Shown: piece by piece, positions 52,308-60,438 of the stretch
Position numbering within the stretch: the stretch's first letter is position 1
How the letters are laid out: each line of letters opens with the position of its first letter
Source: JADZFO01 sp964512635
Lineage (GTDB): Bacteria; 4484-113; JAFGCY01
Direction of reading: 5' to 3'
NCBI GenBank assembly: GCA_964512635.1
Contig: CAZEJB010000012.1
Location: 1 to 64,000, forward strand
DNA: 64,000 nucleotides
The notes under the pieces: generated by a model
Databases searched by the model: none
What the model saw: the letters and a program-made list of their open reading frames with translations, nothing else
Told to the model about the DNA's origin: nothing
Made by a program: the position numbers and the translations under genes

Positions 52308-53000
52308 TTGCACAGGGCCGCCGCAGATGTCGCCAGATTCCTGAATTCCTTCAGGAAGTTATGGCTGCCTCTGGTTCTGATTGCGCTGCTCAGCCTGGCC
52401 AGCGTGGAGCTGATGCGGCGCCTGCCGTGTGCCCAGATAAAGTACCAGGTAGACCTGAATTCATGGCGTTCGGTAAAGACCACGCGAGTATGGAATCTGC
52501 CGCCTCGTACCATCATCAGCGAAACAGAGGCTTCGCGGTTTTACCGCGAGCACTTCGGTACGCCGCCAGAGAATCAGGAACTGGCGCTGGATTCTGACTT
52601 GTCAGTAAGCATCACTGGCGAGATAATCGCGCAGGTCAATGGATATGCAGGCGCACCGGATGTGCAGGAGCTCAAGGCTGCGATTGGTGAAACTCCCGAC
52701 CTGCCGCGCGGCATCGACTGGCCCGAGGGTCACTCTGTTGCGGTCAAGCAAAGAATACTCACGGACTACTTCGAGATAGTCAGACAGTCTGGTGGCTATG
52801 ATCGTGGTTACCTGACTTTCGCCAATCACTTCCTTTGGTCAGCATTCAAGCTGCGCGGCGACATGACGCCTGAAGATCTGCCCAGCGTTGAGGCTGTGAT
52901 AGCCGGAAATGTCTGGGTCGAGTTTAAGCAGAAGATGCCCGGTTATGACGCGCTCCCAAGTCGTGAAATGCAGGACTGGGAAAGGCAGCGCTTCAAGTAG
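52308..53000 (+). CDS. Membrane-anchored protein of unknown function
   Basis: 230 residues. The TTG start is 2 nt after the uvrC stop, with AAGGAG inside the end of uvrC, so it is translationally coupled. One N-terminal hydrophobic helix (about 18-34, LWLPLVLIALLSLASVELM), then a soluble domain with TETEASRFYREHFG-like and LPRGIDWPEGHSVAVKQRIL segments. I do not recognise a family. It occupies the position, relative to the duplicated uvrC and acetyltransferase ends, that the gene at 53371 occupies in the second copy; a distant relationship between the two cannot be excluded. Confidence 0.7.
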   Translation: MHRAAADVARFLNSFRKLWLPLVLIALLSLASVELMRRLPCAQIKYQVDLNSWRSVKTTRVWNLPPRTIISETEASRFYREHFGTPPENQELALDSDLSVSITGEIIAQVNGYAGAPDVQELKAAIGETPDLPRGIDWPEGHSVAVKQRILTDYFEIVRQSGGYDRGYLTFANHFLWSAFKLRGDMTPEDLPSVEAVIAGNVWVEFKQKMPGYDALPSREMQDWERQRFK

Positions 53001-53006
53001 TTGCTT

Positions 53007-53199
53007 CTAGTTACGCCACTGCTCCGCGGTGATCACATACACGAGGTTCACAGGGCGCGGCGGTGGAAGCTCTTGCTCGTGGCTGTAGCGCATCCCCAGT
53101 TTGATCAGCAGGGCCCTGGAGGCCGCGTTGTCCGGGTGGTGCTCGCGCCAGACGCTCTCTGCGCCAAGCATTCCAAAGACATGCTGCAGCAGCGCGCTG
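53007..53199 (-). pseudogene. Truncated GNAT acetyltransferase relic
   Basis: The C-terminal 58 residues of a RimJ/RimL-type acetyltransferase remain: GMLGAESVWREHHPDNAASR, LLIKLGMRYSHEQELPPPRP, NLVYVITAEQWRN. They match the end of the intact gene at 54019 (GTLGAKSVWGGHDPANEASR, LLLKLGMRYSHIEELTPPRP). Towards higher coordinates the homology stops at CGCGCTG, where the uvrC-tail copy begins. Confidence 0.85.
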
Positions 53200-53307
53200 C
53201 GCAAGTGCCTCGACCGCGACGAGCAGCTGGAGGAGATCCAGACCGAGACGCGCCGCGAGATGAAGATCCGCCGGATCAAGCGGCATAACGAGTTCAACAA
53301 GGAATAG
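53192..53307 (+). pseudogene. Duplicated 3' end of uvrC
   Basis: About 115 bp nearly identical to 52190-52305, encoding CLDRDEQLEEIQTETRREMK then IRRIKRHNEFNKE and a TAG stop. There are about six or seven differences, mostly silent. It joins the acetyltransferase relic at a shared CGCGCTG, the footprint expected of a tandem duplication by short-homology recombination. Confidence 0.9.
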
Positions 53308-53355
53308 CGACACCCGAGTGCCAGCGGGCAATCGGCTGTCCAGCGCTAGTCAGCG

Positions 53356-53364
53356 TGCTAAATT
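53356..53364 (+). promoter_or_regulatory. Extended -10 (TGCTAAATT), leaderless spacing
   Basis: TAAATT ends 6 nt before ATG 53371. Confidence 0.55.
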
Positions 53365-53370
53365 CTATGC

Positions 53371-53976
53371 ATGAAGCAACACAGATTAGTCCTGCTTGCT
53401 ATCGCAGTGCTTGGCGGCTTGCTGGCCATCGGTATCGTCCTGGTACTGAAGTGGGGCCGTCCCAGTAATGCCTACAGCTATGACCTTGGTTCCGGCGAAG
53501 CCATCTGCCGCAGCTATGTTTGCGGGCTGAAATGGCGCACGCTGCGTCGGCGGGAGAACTTCAGCCTCGCCTATGAGCAGTATGTTGGCGCCATGCCGGC
53601 CAGAGCTGCCGAGCAGCGGCTGGGCGCCCAGCGGCTGTCCCCCTTTGCCGACCCCTGGGCCGGACACTTCGATAAGTACGGGGATGGCGCGGGCCTGCTG
53701 GAACTTGTTGGCTCGGCCTGCCTCGGCCAGCAGACAAAAACCAGCATGCTGCCACCTCCTGACATCGATGATGGCGCCAAGGCCGCGCTGCTGGAGTATG
53801 CCCGGCTGCAGGCCGCAGCTGGCAGCCAGAGCGCCGTGGCCTGCCGGGTCAAGCTCGGACGCCTGATGAACAAATGTCTCGCACAGAAGAAGCTGCTGGA
53901 TCAGCGGGCCTTGCTGGCCGAGGGATTGCTGATCAATGGCGAAGGTGCGGCAGGCTTTGCGGATGTCACAAAGTGA
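53371..53976 (+). CDS. Membrane-anchored protein of unknown function
   Basis: 201 residues with one N-terminal helix (about 5-27, LVLLAIAVLGGLLAIGIVLV) and a soluble part with five or more cysteines (AICRSYVCGLKW, LVGSACLGQQ, VACRVKLGRLMNKCLAQ), suggesting disulfides outside the cytoplasm. The helical second half could be TPR-like (AALLEYARLQAAAGSQSAVA, DQRALLAEGLLINGEG). No family recognised. It lies between the uvrC-tail copy and the convergent acetyltransferase gene. Confidence 0.7.
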   Translation: MKQHRLVLLAIAVLGGLLAIGIVLVLKWGRPSNAYSYDLGSGEAICRSYVCGLKWRTLRRRENFSLAYEQYVGAMPARAAEQRLGAQRLSPFADPWAGHFDKYGDGAGLLELVGSACLGQQTKTSMLPPPDIDDGAKAALLEYARLQAAAGSQSAVACRVKLGRLMNKCLAQKKLLDQRALLAEGLLINGEGAAGFADVTK

Positions 53977-54018
53977 AGCAGGCACGCGCAAGGAAGAATC
54001 CCTTGACTCGCAGACCAT

Positions 54019-54615
54019 TCAGAGCCTGCTTTTTCCTGTGGTTACTATTGGACTCCTGGGGCTGCTCGGCTGCTGCCACTGCTCGGCAGTGATCATGTGC
54101 ACCAGGTTCGGCGGGCGTGGCGGCGTAAGCTCCTCGATATGCGAGTAGCGCATACCGAGCTTGAGCAACAGAGCTCTGGATGCCTCGTTCGCCGGATCAT
54201 GTCCGCCCCAGACGCTCTTCGCGCCAAGCGTCCCAAAGGCATGCTGCAGCACCGCGCTGGCGGCTTCAAATCCGAAACCGCGGCCATGGAAGCAGGGCCG
54301 CAGATAAAAGCCGTGCTCATAGCTGCCGTCTTCGGGCGGACGCAGGCCGCAGCAGCCGACGAAGCTGTCCGCAGTCCTGGCGTCAGAAGTGCTGCCGCCG
54401 CGCAGCCAGAGCTGCCAGTACTGCACGCCGGCCAGGCGGTCGAACTCAAGGTGCCGCTCAAAACGCCGCCGGACCTGTTCATCGCTCAGCGGCCCGCCGA
54501 TGTAGCGCGACACCTCCGGGTCGCCCCAGAGCAGCCGGGCCAGTTGCAAGTCGTCCGCGCCCCAGCGGCGGAAGCTCAGGCGCGCGGTTGGCGGCGGGAT
54601 CAGACTGCTGCCCAT
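54019..54615 (-). CDS. GNAT acetyltransferase, RimJ/RimL type
   Basis: 198 residues. TARLSFRRWGADDLQLARLL and YIGGPLSDEQVRRRFERHLE open the domain; SFVGCCGLRP and YEHGFYLRPCFHGRGFGFEA contain the acetyl-CoA-binding R/Q-x-x-G-x-G/A pattern (here HGRGFG); KSVWGGHDPANEASRALLLK then LGMRY finish it. This group acetylates N-termini of ribosomal proteins or small molecules; the substrate is unknown. The ATG is 8 nt from GATAAT (54624-54629). A truncated paralogue lies at 53007-53199. Confidence 0.9.
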   Translation of the reverse strand: MGSSLIPPPTARLSFRRWGADDLQLARLLWGDPEVSRYIGGPLSDEQVRRRFERHLEFDRLAGVQYWQLWLRGGSTSDARTADSFVGCCGLRPPEDGSYEHGFYLRPCFHGRGFGFEAASAVLQHAFGTLGAKSVWGGHDPANEASRALLLKLGMRYSHIEELTPPRPPNLVHMITAEQWQQPSSPRSPIVTTGKSRL

Positions 54616-54623
54616 AGGCAGCG

Positions 54624-54629
54624 ATTATC
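54624..54629 (-). promoter_or_regulatory. -10 box GATAAT of GNAT gene
   Basis: 8 nt before ATG 54615; no Shine-Dalgarno visible. Confidence 0.5.
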
Positions 54630-54681
54630 CCAGCGCGCAGACCGGTGTTCTGCCGCCATCTCTGTCCTCTGCCCTTCCCCG

Positions 54682-54687
54682 TATAAT
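54682..54687 (+). promoter_or_regulatory. -10 box TATAAT of PNP gene
   Basis: A consensus box 9 nt before ATG 54697. Confidence 0.6.
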
Positions 54688-54696
54688 CCTCTCCCA

Positions 54697-55539
54697 ATGC
54701 AGGACTTCGTCACTTACATGGAGCAGGCCGGCAAGGCCGCGGGCTGGCTGCGCCAGGCCGGGCTGGCCCCCGCCGATATCGTGATCCAGTGCGGCTCCGG
54801 CCTTTCACTGCTGACCCACACGCTCCTTGACGGCATTGACGGCTGGCTCGGCGTGCCGATGGCCGAAGTGCCGCAGCTTCCGCAAAGCGCCGTCGCCGGC
54901 CATGGCCGCGAGATCATCGGCGCCTGGATCAAGGGCGTGCGCGTGCTGATCGTCACCGGCCGCGTCCATCTTTACGAAGGCCACAGCGCCGAGCGCGTGG
55001 GCTTTATCGCCGCGGTGGCGCAGGCCTGCGGGGCGAAGCTCTTTATCCTGACCAACGCCGCGGGCGGGCTGAACCAGCACTTCCGCACCGGCGAGCTGAT
55101 GCTGCACAACGACATGATCAACTTCCAGGGCGACTACGCCGTGGCCAACCTGCGGCTTGACGATCCGGCCCAGCGCTTCATCGACCCCAAGCCGCCCTAT
55201 GACCTCGCGCGCAGCGCCCAGCTTGGCGCGGCGCTCCAGGGCGCCGGGCTCAATGTGCATCAGGGGGTCTATATCGGCGTGCGCGGGCCGATGTATGAAA
55301 CCCGGGCCGAGCTGGCGATGTTCCGCAGCTTTGGCGCGGATGCCATCGGCATGAGCAGCATCCCGGAGATCAGCGTCTGCAACCTGCTAAAGCTGCCGGT
55401 CGCCGGCCTGAGCCTGATCACCAACGAGTGCTTCGCGCCGGACCCGGTGAACCATGAAGAAGTCATGAGCGAGAGCCGCAACGCGGCGGCACGGCTGGGC
55501 CGCGGGCTGCGTCGCTTCATCGAAGACTGGCGCGCCTGA
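54697..55539 (+). CDS. Purine nucleoside phosphorylase, trimeric class
   Basis: 280 residues. It catalyses phosphorolysis of purine nucleosides to base and (deoxy)ribose-1-phosphate. Seen: IVIQCGSGLSLL (phosphate loop, near 29-40), VTGRVHLYEGH (about 86-95, substrate His), LTNAAGGLNQHF, VYIGVRGPMYET (about 190-201), IGMSSIPEISVC (Met and Ser of the ribose site) and SLITNECF (base-binding Asn about 243). The length fits the 31-kDa trimer family. ATG 54697 is set by the TATAAT box; longer upstream readings run antisense to the acetyltransferase. Confidence 0.93.
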   Translation: MQDFVTYMEQAGKAAGWLRQAGLAPADIVIQCGSGLSLLTHTLLDGIDGWLGVPMAEVPQLPQSAVAGHGREIIGAWIKGVRVLIVTGRVHLYEGHSAERVGFIAAVAQACGAKLFILTNAAGGLNQHFRTGELMLHNDMINFQGDYAVANLRLDDPAQRFIDPKPPYDLARSAQLGAALQGAGLNVHQGVYIGVRGPMYETRAELAMFRSFGADAIGMSSIPEISVCNLLKLPVAGLSLITNECFAPDPVNHEEVMSESRNAAARLGRGLRRFIEDWRA

Positions 55540-55603
55540 GAGGTTGGCGGGCCTGACAAGCCGGCACGCCTGACAAGCTGGCGTCGCCTGCCGGGATCTG
55601 CGC

Positions 55604-56578
55604 CTAGTTCAGGTTGGCCAGGGTGTTGCCGGCCGGGTTCTTCACCGCTGGCTGCACGGGCGGCGGGGTGGCGGACACAGGCAGCAGCACCGGGGACTCG
55701 CGGCGCGCGGCCGGAATGTCCTCCAGCGGTCGCTGCGGCAGCACGGGCGAATCGACAGGCCGTGCAGCGACGGACGCATCATGTGTCAGCGGATTCACCT
55801 GCAGGTCCGCAGGTGCCGCGTCCTCAGGCTGCTTAAGGAAGGACAGGTGCGCATAGCTGCTGAGGTCCAGAGTCGGCGCCGCCAGCAGATCGCCCAGCCG
55901 GGCCACCGAGGTGGTCTCGTACTCCGCCTCGGAGTCGCTGTCCGGATAAGGCTGACCGCGGTAGGGCCCGGTGAACACTCGGCAGGTCAGGAAGCCCAGG
56001 AAGCGCGGGGTGCGGAAGTCCTTGGAGGGTTGGTCGGCCACAAAGAGAATCTGGTTCGACGGCAGCTCCAGCAGGTCGCGCATCTCACGGAAGGGACGCG
56101 GATCCGGTCGGCGGGAACGCACGCCGTCGATGCTGTCGCTATAGACAATGCTGCGGATGTACTTATGCAGGCCCAACGCCTGGACCTTGGCCTTCTGGGC
56201 CTCCACCGGGCCGTCGGCGATCAGCGCCAGACGGTAGCGCCGGCTGAGGTCAAGCAGGGTTTCCTGCACACCGGGGTAAAGCTCCCATTCCAGGCCCTGG
56301 CCCAGGTAGTGGCCAGCGGCGTCATGCAGCGCCTTGATGTTGCTGCCGCTGTCGCTTTGCATGCAGCCCAGCAGGATGGCGTTGTAGATATCGTGGCCAA
56401 AGTCCTGATGCGTTTCCAGGTAGTTATCAATGGCGCGGTCGACTGCAGAGCTGCTCAGCCCGCGGACACGCCCGGCATGGCGCAGAGCCGCCACACACCA
56501 CTGGTTTGCGTCAAAGAGCGTGTTGTCGAGGTCAAGGACAATCGCACTAACACGGCTCAGCCTGTTGCCTTCCTGCAT
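55604..56578 (-). CDS. HAD-family protein, paralogue 1, with long C-terminal tail
   Basis: 324 residues; ATG 56578 behind GGGGGAAGG. HAD subfamily I: motif I VLDLDNTLFDA (both Asp present); motif II region LALIADGPVEAQKAK, where the usual Ser/Thr is Ala; motif III SRRPDPRPF, where the usual Lys is Arg; motif IV FVADQPSKDF. Cap insertion about 30-115. The C-terminal 75 residues (after SFLKQPEDAAP) are a disordered Pro-rich tail ending VKNPAGNTLANLN that the two paralogues lack. The same two motif changes are seen in all three copies, so they are not recent decay. Possibly a nucleotidase relative given the nearby PNP gene, but activity is uncertain. Confidence 0.85.
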   Translation of the reverse strand: MQEGNRLSRVSAIVLDLDNTLFDANQWCVAALRHAGRVRGLSSSAVDRAIDNYLETHQDFGHDIYNAILLGCMQSDSGSNIKALHDAAGHYLGQGLEWELYPGVQETLLDLSRRYRLALIADGPVEAQKAKVQALGLHKYIRSIVYSDSIDGVRSRRPDPRPFREMRDLLELPSNQILFVADQPSKDFRTPRFLGFLTCRVFTGPYRGQPYPDSDSEAEYETTSVARLGDLLAAPTLDLSSYAHLSFLKQPEDAAPADLQVNPLTHDASVAARPVDSPVLPQRPLEDIPAARRESPVLLPVSATPPPVQPAVKNPAGNTLANLN

Positions 56579-56897
56579 ATTCCGCCTTCCCCCTGGCTGC
56601 AGCACCGCCGCAGCACGGATGCAGAGTATTTCGACCGTTTATCAACAGCCTTCAGCATCCGATTGGTACTGGTTAAGCTTACAACAAGTATTTTACCCTC
56701 TGCAAACCTATCAATTCCTAAATTTAACCCGGTGAGGCGGACTGAGCCGCTGAGGAGAAAATTCGGGATGGGGCCGGAGCATTAGCTGGCCTGGAGAGTG
56801 GTCTGGCAGGCTTGGTTTACACGCAGGCGATCGGCGAGGGCCTCTGTGGGGAGTCTTATCCGGCAGGACCGCTGATTGCAGTACTTATCAGGTAGTA
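56579..56897. other. Intergenic region between HAD paralogues 1 and 2
   Basis: 319 bp with no credible gene. Its middle (about 56640-56730) is clearly AT-rich for this genome and contains, on the minus strand, TGATAGGTT (TGnTAnnnT type) and TAAAAT, so the promoter of HAD paralogue 1 is probably here. A near-palindrome AGTACT-n8-AGTACT lies at about 56880-56900. Confidence 0.4.
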
Positions 56898-57650
56898 CTA
56901 CTTGAGAAAGTGCAGGCCGGAGCGCAGGCGCGTGTTGCGGTGCCGTTCACCTTTGGACAGCAGTTCGGGCAGTCGCGCCGCGGAGGTAAGCTCAAAGTCA
57001 GCCCGCGACTCGCGGTCCGGGTAGTGGCGGCGGCGATGCGGGCCGGTAAACACGCGGCAGGACGGCATGCCGATCAGCCGGGCGCAGGCGAAGTCGCGCA
57101 CCGGGTCATCGGCGATAAACAGTATGCTGCCGGGGTCGAGCTTCAGGCGCAGGGCACAGTGCTCAAGCCCGCGGGGATCCGGGCGGCGGCAGCGCGGACC
57201 GTCCAGCTCGTCGCTGTAAATGACTTCATGAAACAAGGGCTCAACGCGCAGCGCTTCCACCTTGGAGCGCTGTGTCTCTTGTCGCCCGTCGCAGAGCAGG
57301 ACCAGGCGATAAAGCTTGCCGGCCGCCAGCAGGGATTCCACCACTCCCGGATAGGGCAGCCAGGTGTGGCCCTGGCCGCTGTAGCTCTGCACCGCATCAT
57401 GCAGAGCACGGATATTCACGCCGCTGTCGCTCTGCGACGAGGCCTGCAGCAGGGCGTTATAGAGGCTGGGGTCAAGCAGGTTCTGGCGCAGTTCGTAATC
57501 GCTGATTACACGCTGACTGGCTTCGGGATTCAGCCCGCGCAGATCCGCGCCGGCTTGCAGAGCCGCCAGCTGCCAGACCTGGGCATCAAACAGAGTGTCG
57601 TCTAGATCAAAGACGAGCGCACGCAGGCGCGCAATAGCGCTTTCCGGCAA
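56898..57650 (-). CDS. HAD-family protein, paralogue 2
   Basis: 250 residues, TTG start with CGGGGGAAG upstream. Motif I ALVFDLDDTLFDA; motif II position LVLLCDGRQETQRSK (Cys in place of Ser/Thr); motif III CRRPDPRGL (Arg in place of Lys); motif IV FIADDPVRDF. About 40-45% of positions appear shared with paralogues 1 and 3, including LYNALL, SQSDSGVNIRALHDA and SCRVFTGPHR. It lacks the long tail. Function not known; likely cytoplasmic. Confidence 0.87.
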   Translation of the reverse strand: MPESAIARLRALVFDLDDTLFDAQVWQLAALQAGADLRGLNPEASQRVISDYELRQNLLDPSLYNALLQASSQSDSGVNIRALHDAVQSYSGQGHTWLPYPGVVESLLAAGKLYRLVLLCDGRQETQRSKVEALRVEPLFHEVIYSDELDGPRCRRPDPRGLEHCALRLKLDPGSILFIADDPVRDFACARLIGMPSCRVFTGPHRRRHYPDRESRADFELTSAARLPELLSKGERHRNTRLRSGLHFLK

Positions 57651-57807
57651 TTAACTTCCCCCGAAATCAGTCCGCGCTGCGGGCCAGCACCGCCGGCCCG
57701 CTCCTGAACCTTGAACAGCCATGCAAGGTCAGGTGGCGACCGGAGATACTAGCACAGCAAAGCCGCCATCTCAGGTTAAGTTCGGGTCAAACCGGCTGCG
57801 GACAGGT

Positions 57808-58731
57808 CTAATCAAATCCGCCATCCAATGTGGATAACTCGCGGCCCATGGCATGCAGCAGCAGACGCTGGCTGGCACTCTCGCGCAGNNNNNNNNNNNN
57901 NNNNNNNNNNNNNNNNNNNNNNNNNNNNNNNNNNNNNNNNNNNNNNNNNNNNNNNNNNNNNNNNNNNNNNNNNNNNNNNNNNNNNNNNGGCAGGTGCGAG
58001 AGCAGATAGCTGCTCAGGCTGCGCTGTGAGCTGGCCAGCAGCTCCGGCAGCCGGGCCAGCGAGGTAATCTCGTAGTCCGCGCGGTGGCTGGCATCCGGGT
58101 AGGCCTCAGCCCGTGAGGCGCCGGTGAAAACGCGGCAGGTGACGCAGCCCTGCCGGCGCGCCTCCTTAAAGTCACGGGAAGGCTGGTCGCCGACAAAGAG
58201 TATCTGGCGGCCCTGCAGGTCAAGCTGCTCGCGCAGGAGCTGAAAGGAGCGCGGGTCCGGGCGGCGGCTGCGCGGCCCATCGATCTCATCGCTGTAGATC
58301 ACCGATTCAAAGCAGCTCTCGATGCCCAGCGCTTTGAGCTTGGCCTTTTGCTGTTCCACCGGCCCCTCGGCCAGCAGGATCAGGCGATAGTGCCGGCGCA
58401 GTTCGGCCAGGGCCTCGCGCACTCCCGGATAGGGCTCCCAGCGGCGGTCTTCACCGCGATAGGCGCTGGCGGCCTCATGCAGGGCCCGGACGTTAAAGCC
58501 GTTGTCGCTTTGGAAGCAGCCGAGCAGGATCGCGTTATACAGCGCCGGGTCATGCGGGCTGCGGGTCCGCAGATATTCGCTGATCGCGCGCTCCACGCTT
58601 GCGGCCAGCATGCCGCGAAGGGCCGCGCCATGGCTGAGGGCGGCGACATTCCAGGCGCCGCCGTCAAAGATCGTGTCGTCCAGGTCGAGTACAACCGCCT
58701 CGACTCGCGTCAAGGCACGTCCTTCAAGCAT
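57808..58731 (-). CDS. HAD-family protein, paralogue 3, C-terminus broken by assembly gap
   Basis: ATG 58731 behind CGGGGGACATTG. Motif I AVVLDLDDTIFDG; motif II position LILLAEGPVEQQKAK (Ala/Glu); motif III SRRPDPRSF; motif IV FVGDQPSRDF. The body is intact to LSSYLLSHL, after which the 100-N gap begins. The 26 codons beyond the gap (ending STLDGGFD) are in frame only if the gap is really 100 bp, which is a placeholder length, so the true C-terminus is unknown. Confidence 0.85.
   Translation of the reverse strand: MLEGRALTRVEAVVLDLDDTIFDGGAWNVAALSHGAALRGMLAASVERAISEYLRTRSPHDPALYNAILLGCFQSDNGFNVRALHEAASAYRGEDRRWEPYPGVREALAELRRHYRLILLAEGPVEQQKAKLKALGIESCFESVIYSDEIDGPRSRRPDPRSFQLLREQLDLQGRQILFVGDQPSRDFKEARRQGCVTCRVFTGASRAEAYPDASHRADYEITSLARLPELLASSQRSLSSYLLSHLXXXXXXXXXXXXXXXXXXXXXXXXXXXXXXXXXXLRESASQRLLLHAMGRELSTLDGGFD
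57889..57988. other. Assembly gap of 100 Ns
   Basis: Exactly 100 unknown bases inside the C-terminal part of HAD paralogue 3. The length is a scaffolding convention, not a measurement. Confidence 0.98.
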
Positions 58732-59033
58732 CAATGTCCCCCGACATTACTGATCGGCTTCAGCCGTGGCCCGCCGGGCAGGGCGGGACTGTTGCCAGCT
58801 CCGCTGGCGTGTGGGACCTGGGCGGCGCCGGTATCCGGGCGGCTTATCCGGCGGCGCGCGCTGACAATAGATTCAACGGGGGACTTGCCGATTTCTTTAG
58901 GCAATCATCAATTGGCAATGAAATGCTGCCAACCAGCCAGGCCGCCGCGCGCTTTCCAGGGCTGCAAGGAAAGCTTCGCAGGAGCCGCTGAAATAAGATT
59001 CAATGCGGCCTGCGATGGTATAATTCAATTGCG
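58732..59033. other. Divergent intergenic region between HAD 3 and BFN genes
   Basis: 302 bp without a credible gene. TATAAT at 59019-59024 (plus) is the promoter of the BFN-domain gene, 9 nt before its ATG. The TTGCC-n10-GGCAA repeat near 58882-58905 and a nearby TTGGCAA are possible operator elements. Confidence 0.45.
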
Positions 59034-59555
59034 ATGCCCCTGGCGGAAGTGGATTTCTTCGACCTGCGTTATGACCACAGGCACAAATCGCCGGTGCTGT
59101 TCCTCAAGGACGCGCTGCGCGAGAAGTACCTGCCCGTCTGGATCGGCGAACTTGAGGCGAGCAGCATTGAAAATGCCGTTGTGCAGAAGTCGCCGCCCCG
59201 TCCCATGACCCATGATCTGCTGGTTTCCAGCATCCACGGCCTCGGCGGCCGCCTGATCAAGGTGGTGATCGACCGCCTTGAAAAGCGCACTTATTTCGCC
59301 ACCCTGGTAATCGAAACCCGCAGCGGGCAGCAGATCGAAGTCGATTCGCGCCCCAGCGATGCCATTGCCCTGGCCCTGCGCGAGAACGCCCGGATGTACG
59401 TCGAGGACGACCTGATGTACAGCATCAAGTTCGTCGAGATCAGCGAGGCTGATGAGGACGACGATGAGGCGGATGTTGAGGGCGAGGCCATGGACTATGA
59501 AACCTTCCAGGACTTCCTGAAGAACGCCACGCCCACCGACTTCCGCGACGGCTAG
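59034..59555 (+). CDS. Bifunctional nuclease (BFN/DUF151) domain protein
   Basis: 173 residues. The BFN domain covers about 5-135: SPVLFLKDALREKYLPVWIG, ENAVVQKSPPRPMTHDLLVS, VIDRLEKRTYFATLVIE and VDSRPSDAIALALRENARMY (the SRPSDAIALA signature). The C-terminal 35 residues are very acidic (EADEDDDEADVEGEAMDYET). The family has reported nuclease activity in plants and is widespread in bacteria with unclear function. Near-leaderless start from TATAAT. Confidence 0.92.
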   Translation: MPLAEVDFFDLRYDHRHKSPVLFLKDALREKYLPVWIGELEASSIENAVVQKSPPRPMTHDLLVSSIHGLGGRLIKVVIDRLEKRTYFATLVIETRSGQQIEVDSRPSDAIALALRENARMYVEDDLMYSIKFVEISEADEDDDEADVEGEAMDYETFQDFLKNATPTDFRDG

Positions 59556-59694
59556 GCCGCGCGAAGCGGACCTGCATAACTCCCCCAGAGCGCGCATATC
59601 TGCTGTGGCATCAGCGGGCCGTCCAGGACAGGGACAACAAGTCCCCTTCCCAGCGTCTTTGAATCCCAGCCCTTTTGATCAGGAGCCCTCTTGA

Positions 59695-60393
59695 TCAGGG
59701 GTTCCAGCCGCCTTCAGTCTTGCCGCCATCGTCATCGTGATCGCCGCCGCGGTCGTCTTCATCCTCGTGTTCTTCGTCCTCATCATGCCCGCGGCCCCGG
59801 CCGCGATGATCGTCATCATCATCATCGTCATCGTGGCCGCCGGAGGCGCCGCCCTTGCCTGGACGTGCCATGTCTGAAGGGCTGATGCCGCTGAGATCGA
59901 TGACCAGCTCGCCTCCCTCGACACGCACCGGATAGTGCGGCAGGTCGCGCTTGGCCGGCCCCTTCAGCACCTTGCCTTCAAGATCAAAGATGCTGTGGTG
60001 GCAGGGGCATTCAAAGTCGCTCTGTTCCGCGCGGTGGTTGACCTTGCAGCGGCTGTGGGTGCAGACCCGGCTGATGGCGGTCCACTGTCCGGCGGCATCG
60101 AGCATCACATAGCCCTTGGCCGCGCCGGCCTGCCAGTCGGTGATTGCGCCATCGGCAGGCAGGCTCATACGGTACTCGGCGGGAACCGACATGGCCTGGG
60201 CGTCAGCCCCGGCCGCGCCCTTCTCGCCGCCCTGGCCCTCGCCGCCGGCCTTCCAGGTGCTGCCGCCCGGACAGCCGCTCAGCAGCGGCAGGCCATAAAG
60301 CATGGCACCGAGCGCCCCCAGGCGTCCCAGCAGCTGGCGGCGGCTGACCGCGCCTGTAACCCGGCCTTCAGTGTTGTTCTGACTGCTCGTCAT
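59695..60393 (-). CDS. Rieske 2Fe-2S protein with acidic/His-rich tail
   Basis: 232 residues from ATG 60393. The twin-arginine-type signal SRRQLLGRLGALGAM runs into LLSGCPGG, so it may be both Tat-exported and lipid-anchored. Rieske cluster ligands are present: CTHSRCKVNH (C-x-H) and CPCHHSIFD (C-x-x-H), followed by GPAKRDLPHYPVRVE, as in QcrA/PetC-like and stand-alone Rieske proteins. After the fold come about 55 residues almost only of Asp, His, Glu, Gly and Arg (HDDDDDDDDHRGRGRGHDED). No cytochrome b gene is adjacent, so the redox partner is unknown. The tail could bind metal ions. Confidence 0.9.
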   Translation of the reverse strand: MTSSQNNTEGRVTGAVSRRQLLGRLGALGAMLYGLPLLSGCPGGSTWKAGGEGQGGEKGAAGADAQAMSVPAEYRMSLPADGAITDWQAGAAKGYVMLDAAGQWTAISRVCTHSRCKVNHRAEQSDFECPCHHSIFDLEGKVLKGPAKRDLPHYPVRVEGGELVIDLSGISPSDMARPGKGGASGGHDDDDDDDDHRGRGRGHDEDEEHEDEDDRGGDHDDDGGKTEGGWNP

Positions 60394-60438
60394 TGGTCCC
60401 TGCACTCCCAAATTCAGCCCTGCCGCTGAGGCAGTGGC

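Noticed and set aside
54097..54696. 200-residue N-terminal extension of purine nucleoside phosphorylase
   Set aside because: The extension is antisense to the acetyltransferase gene. TATAAT 9 nt before ATG 54697 and family length fix the start.
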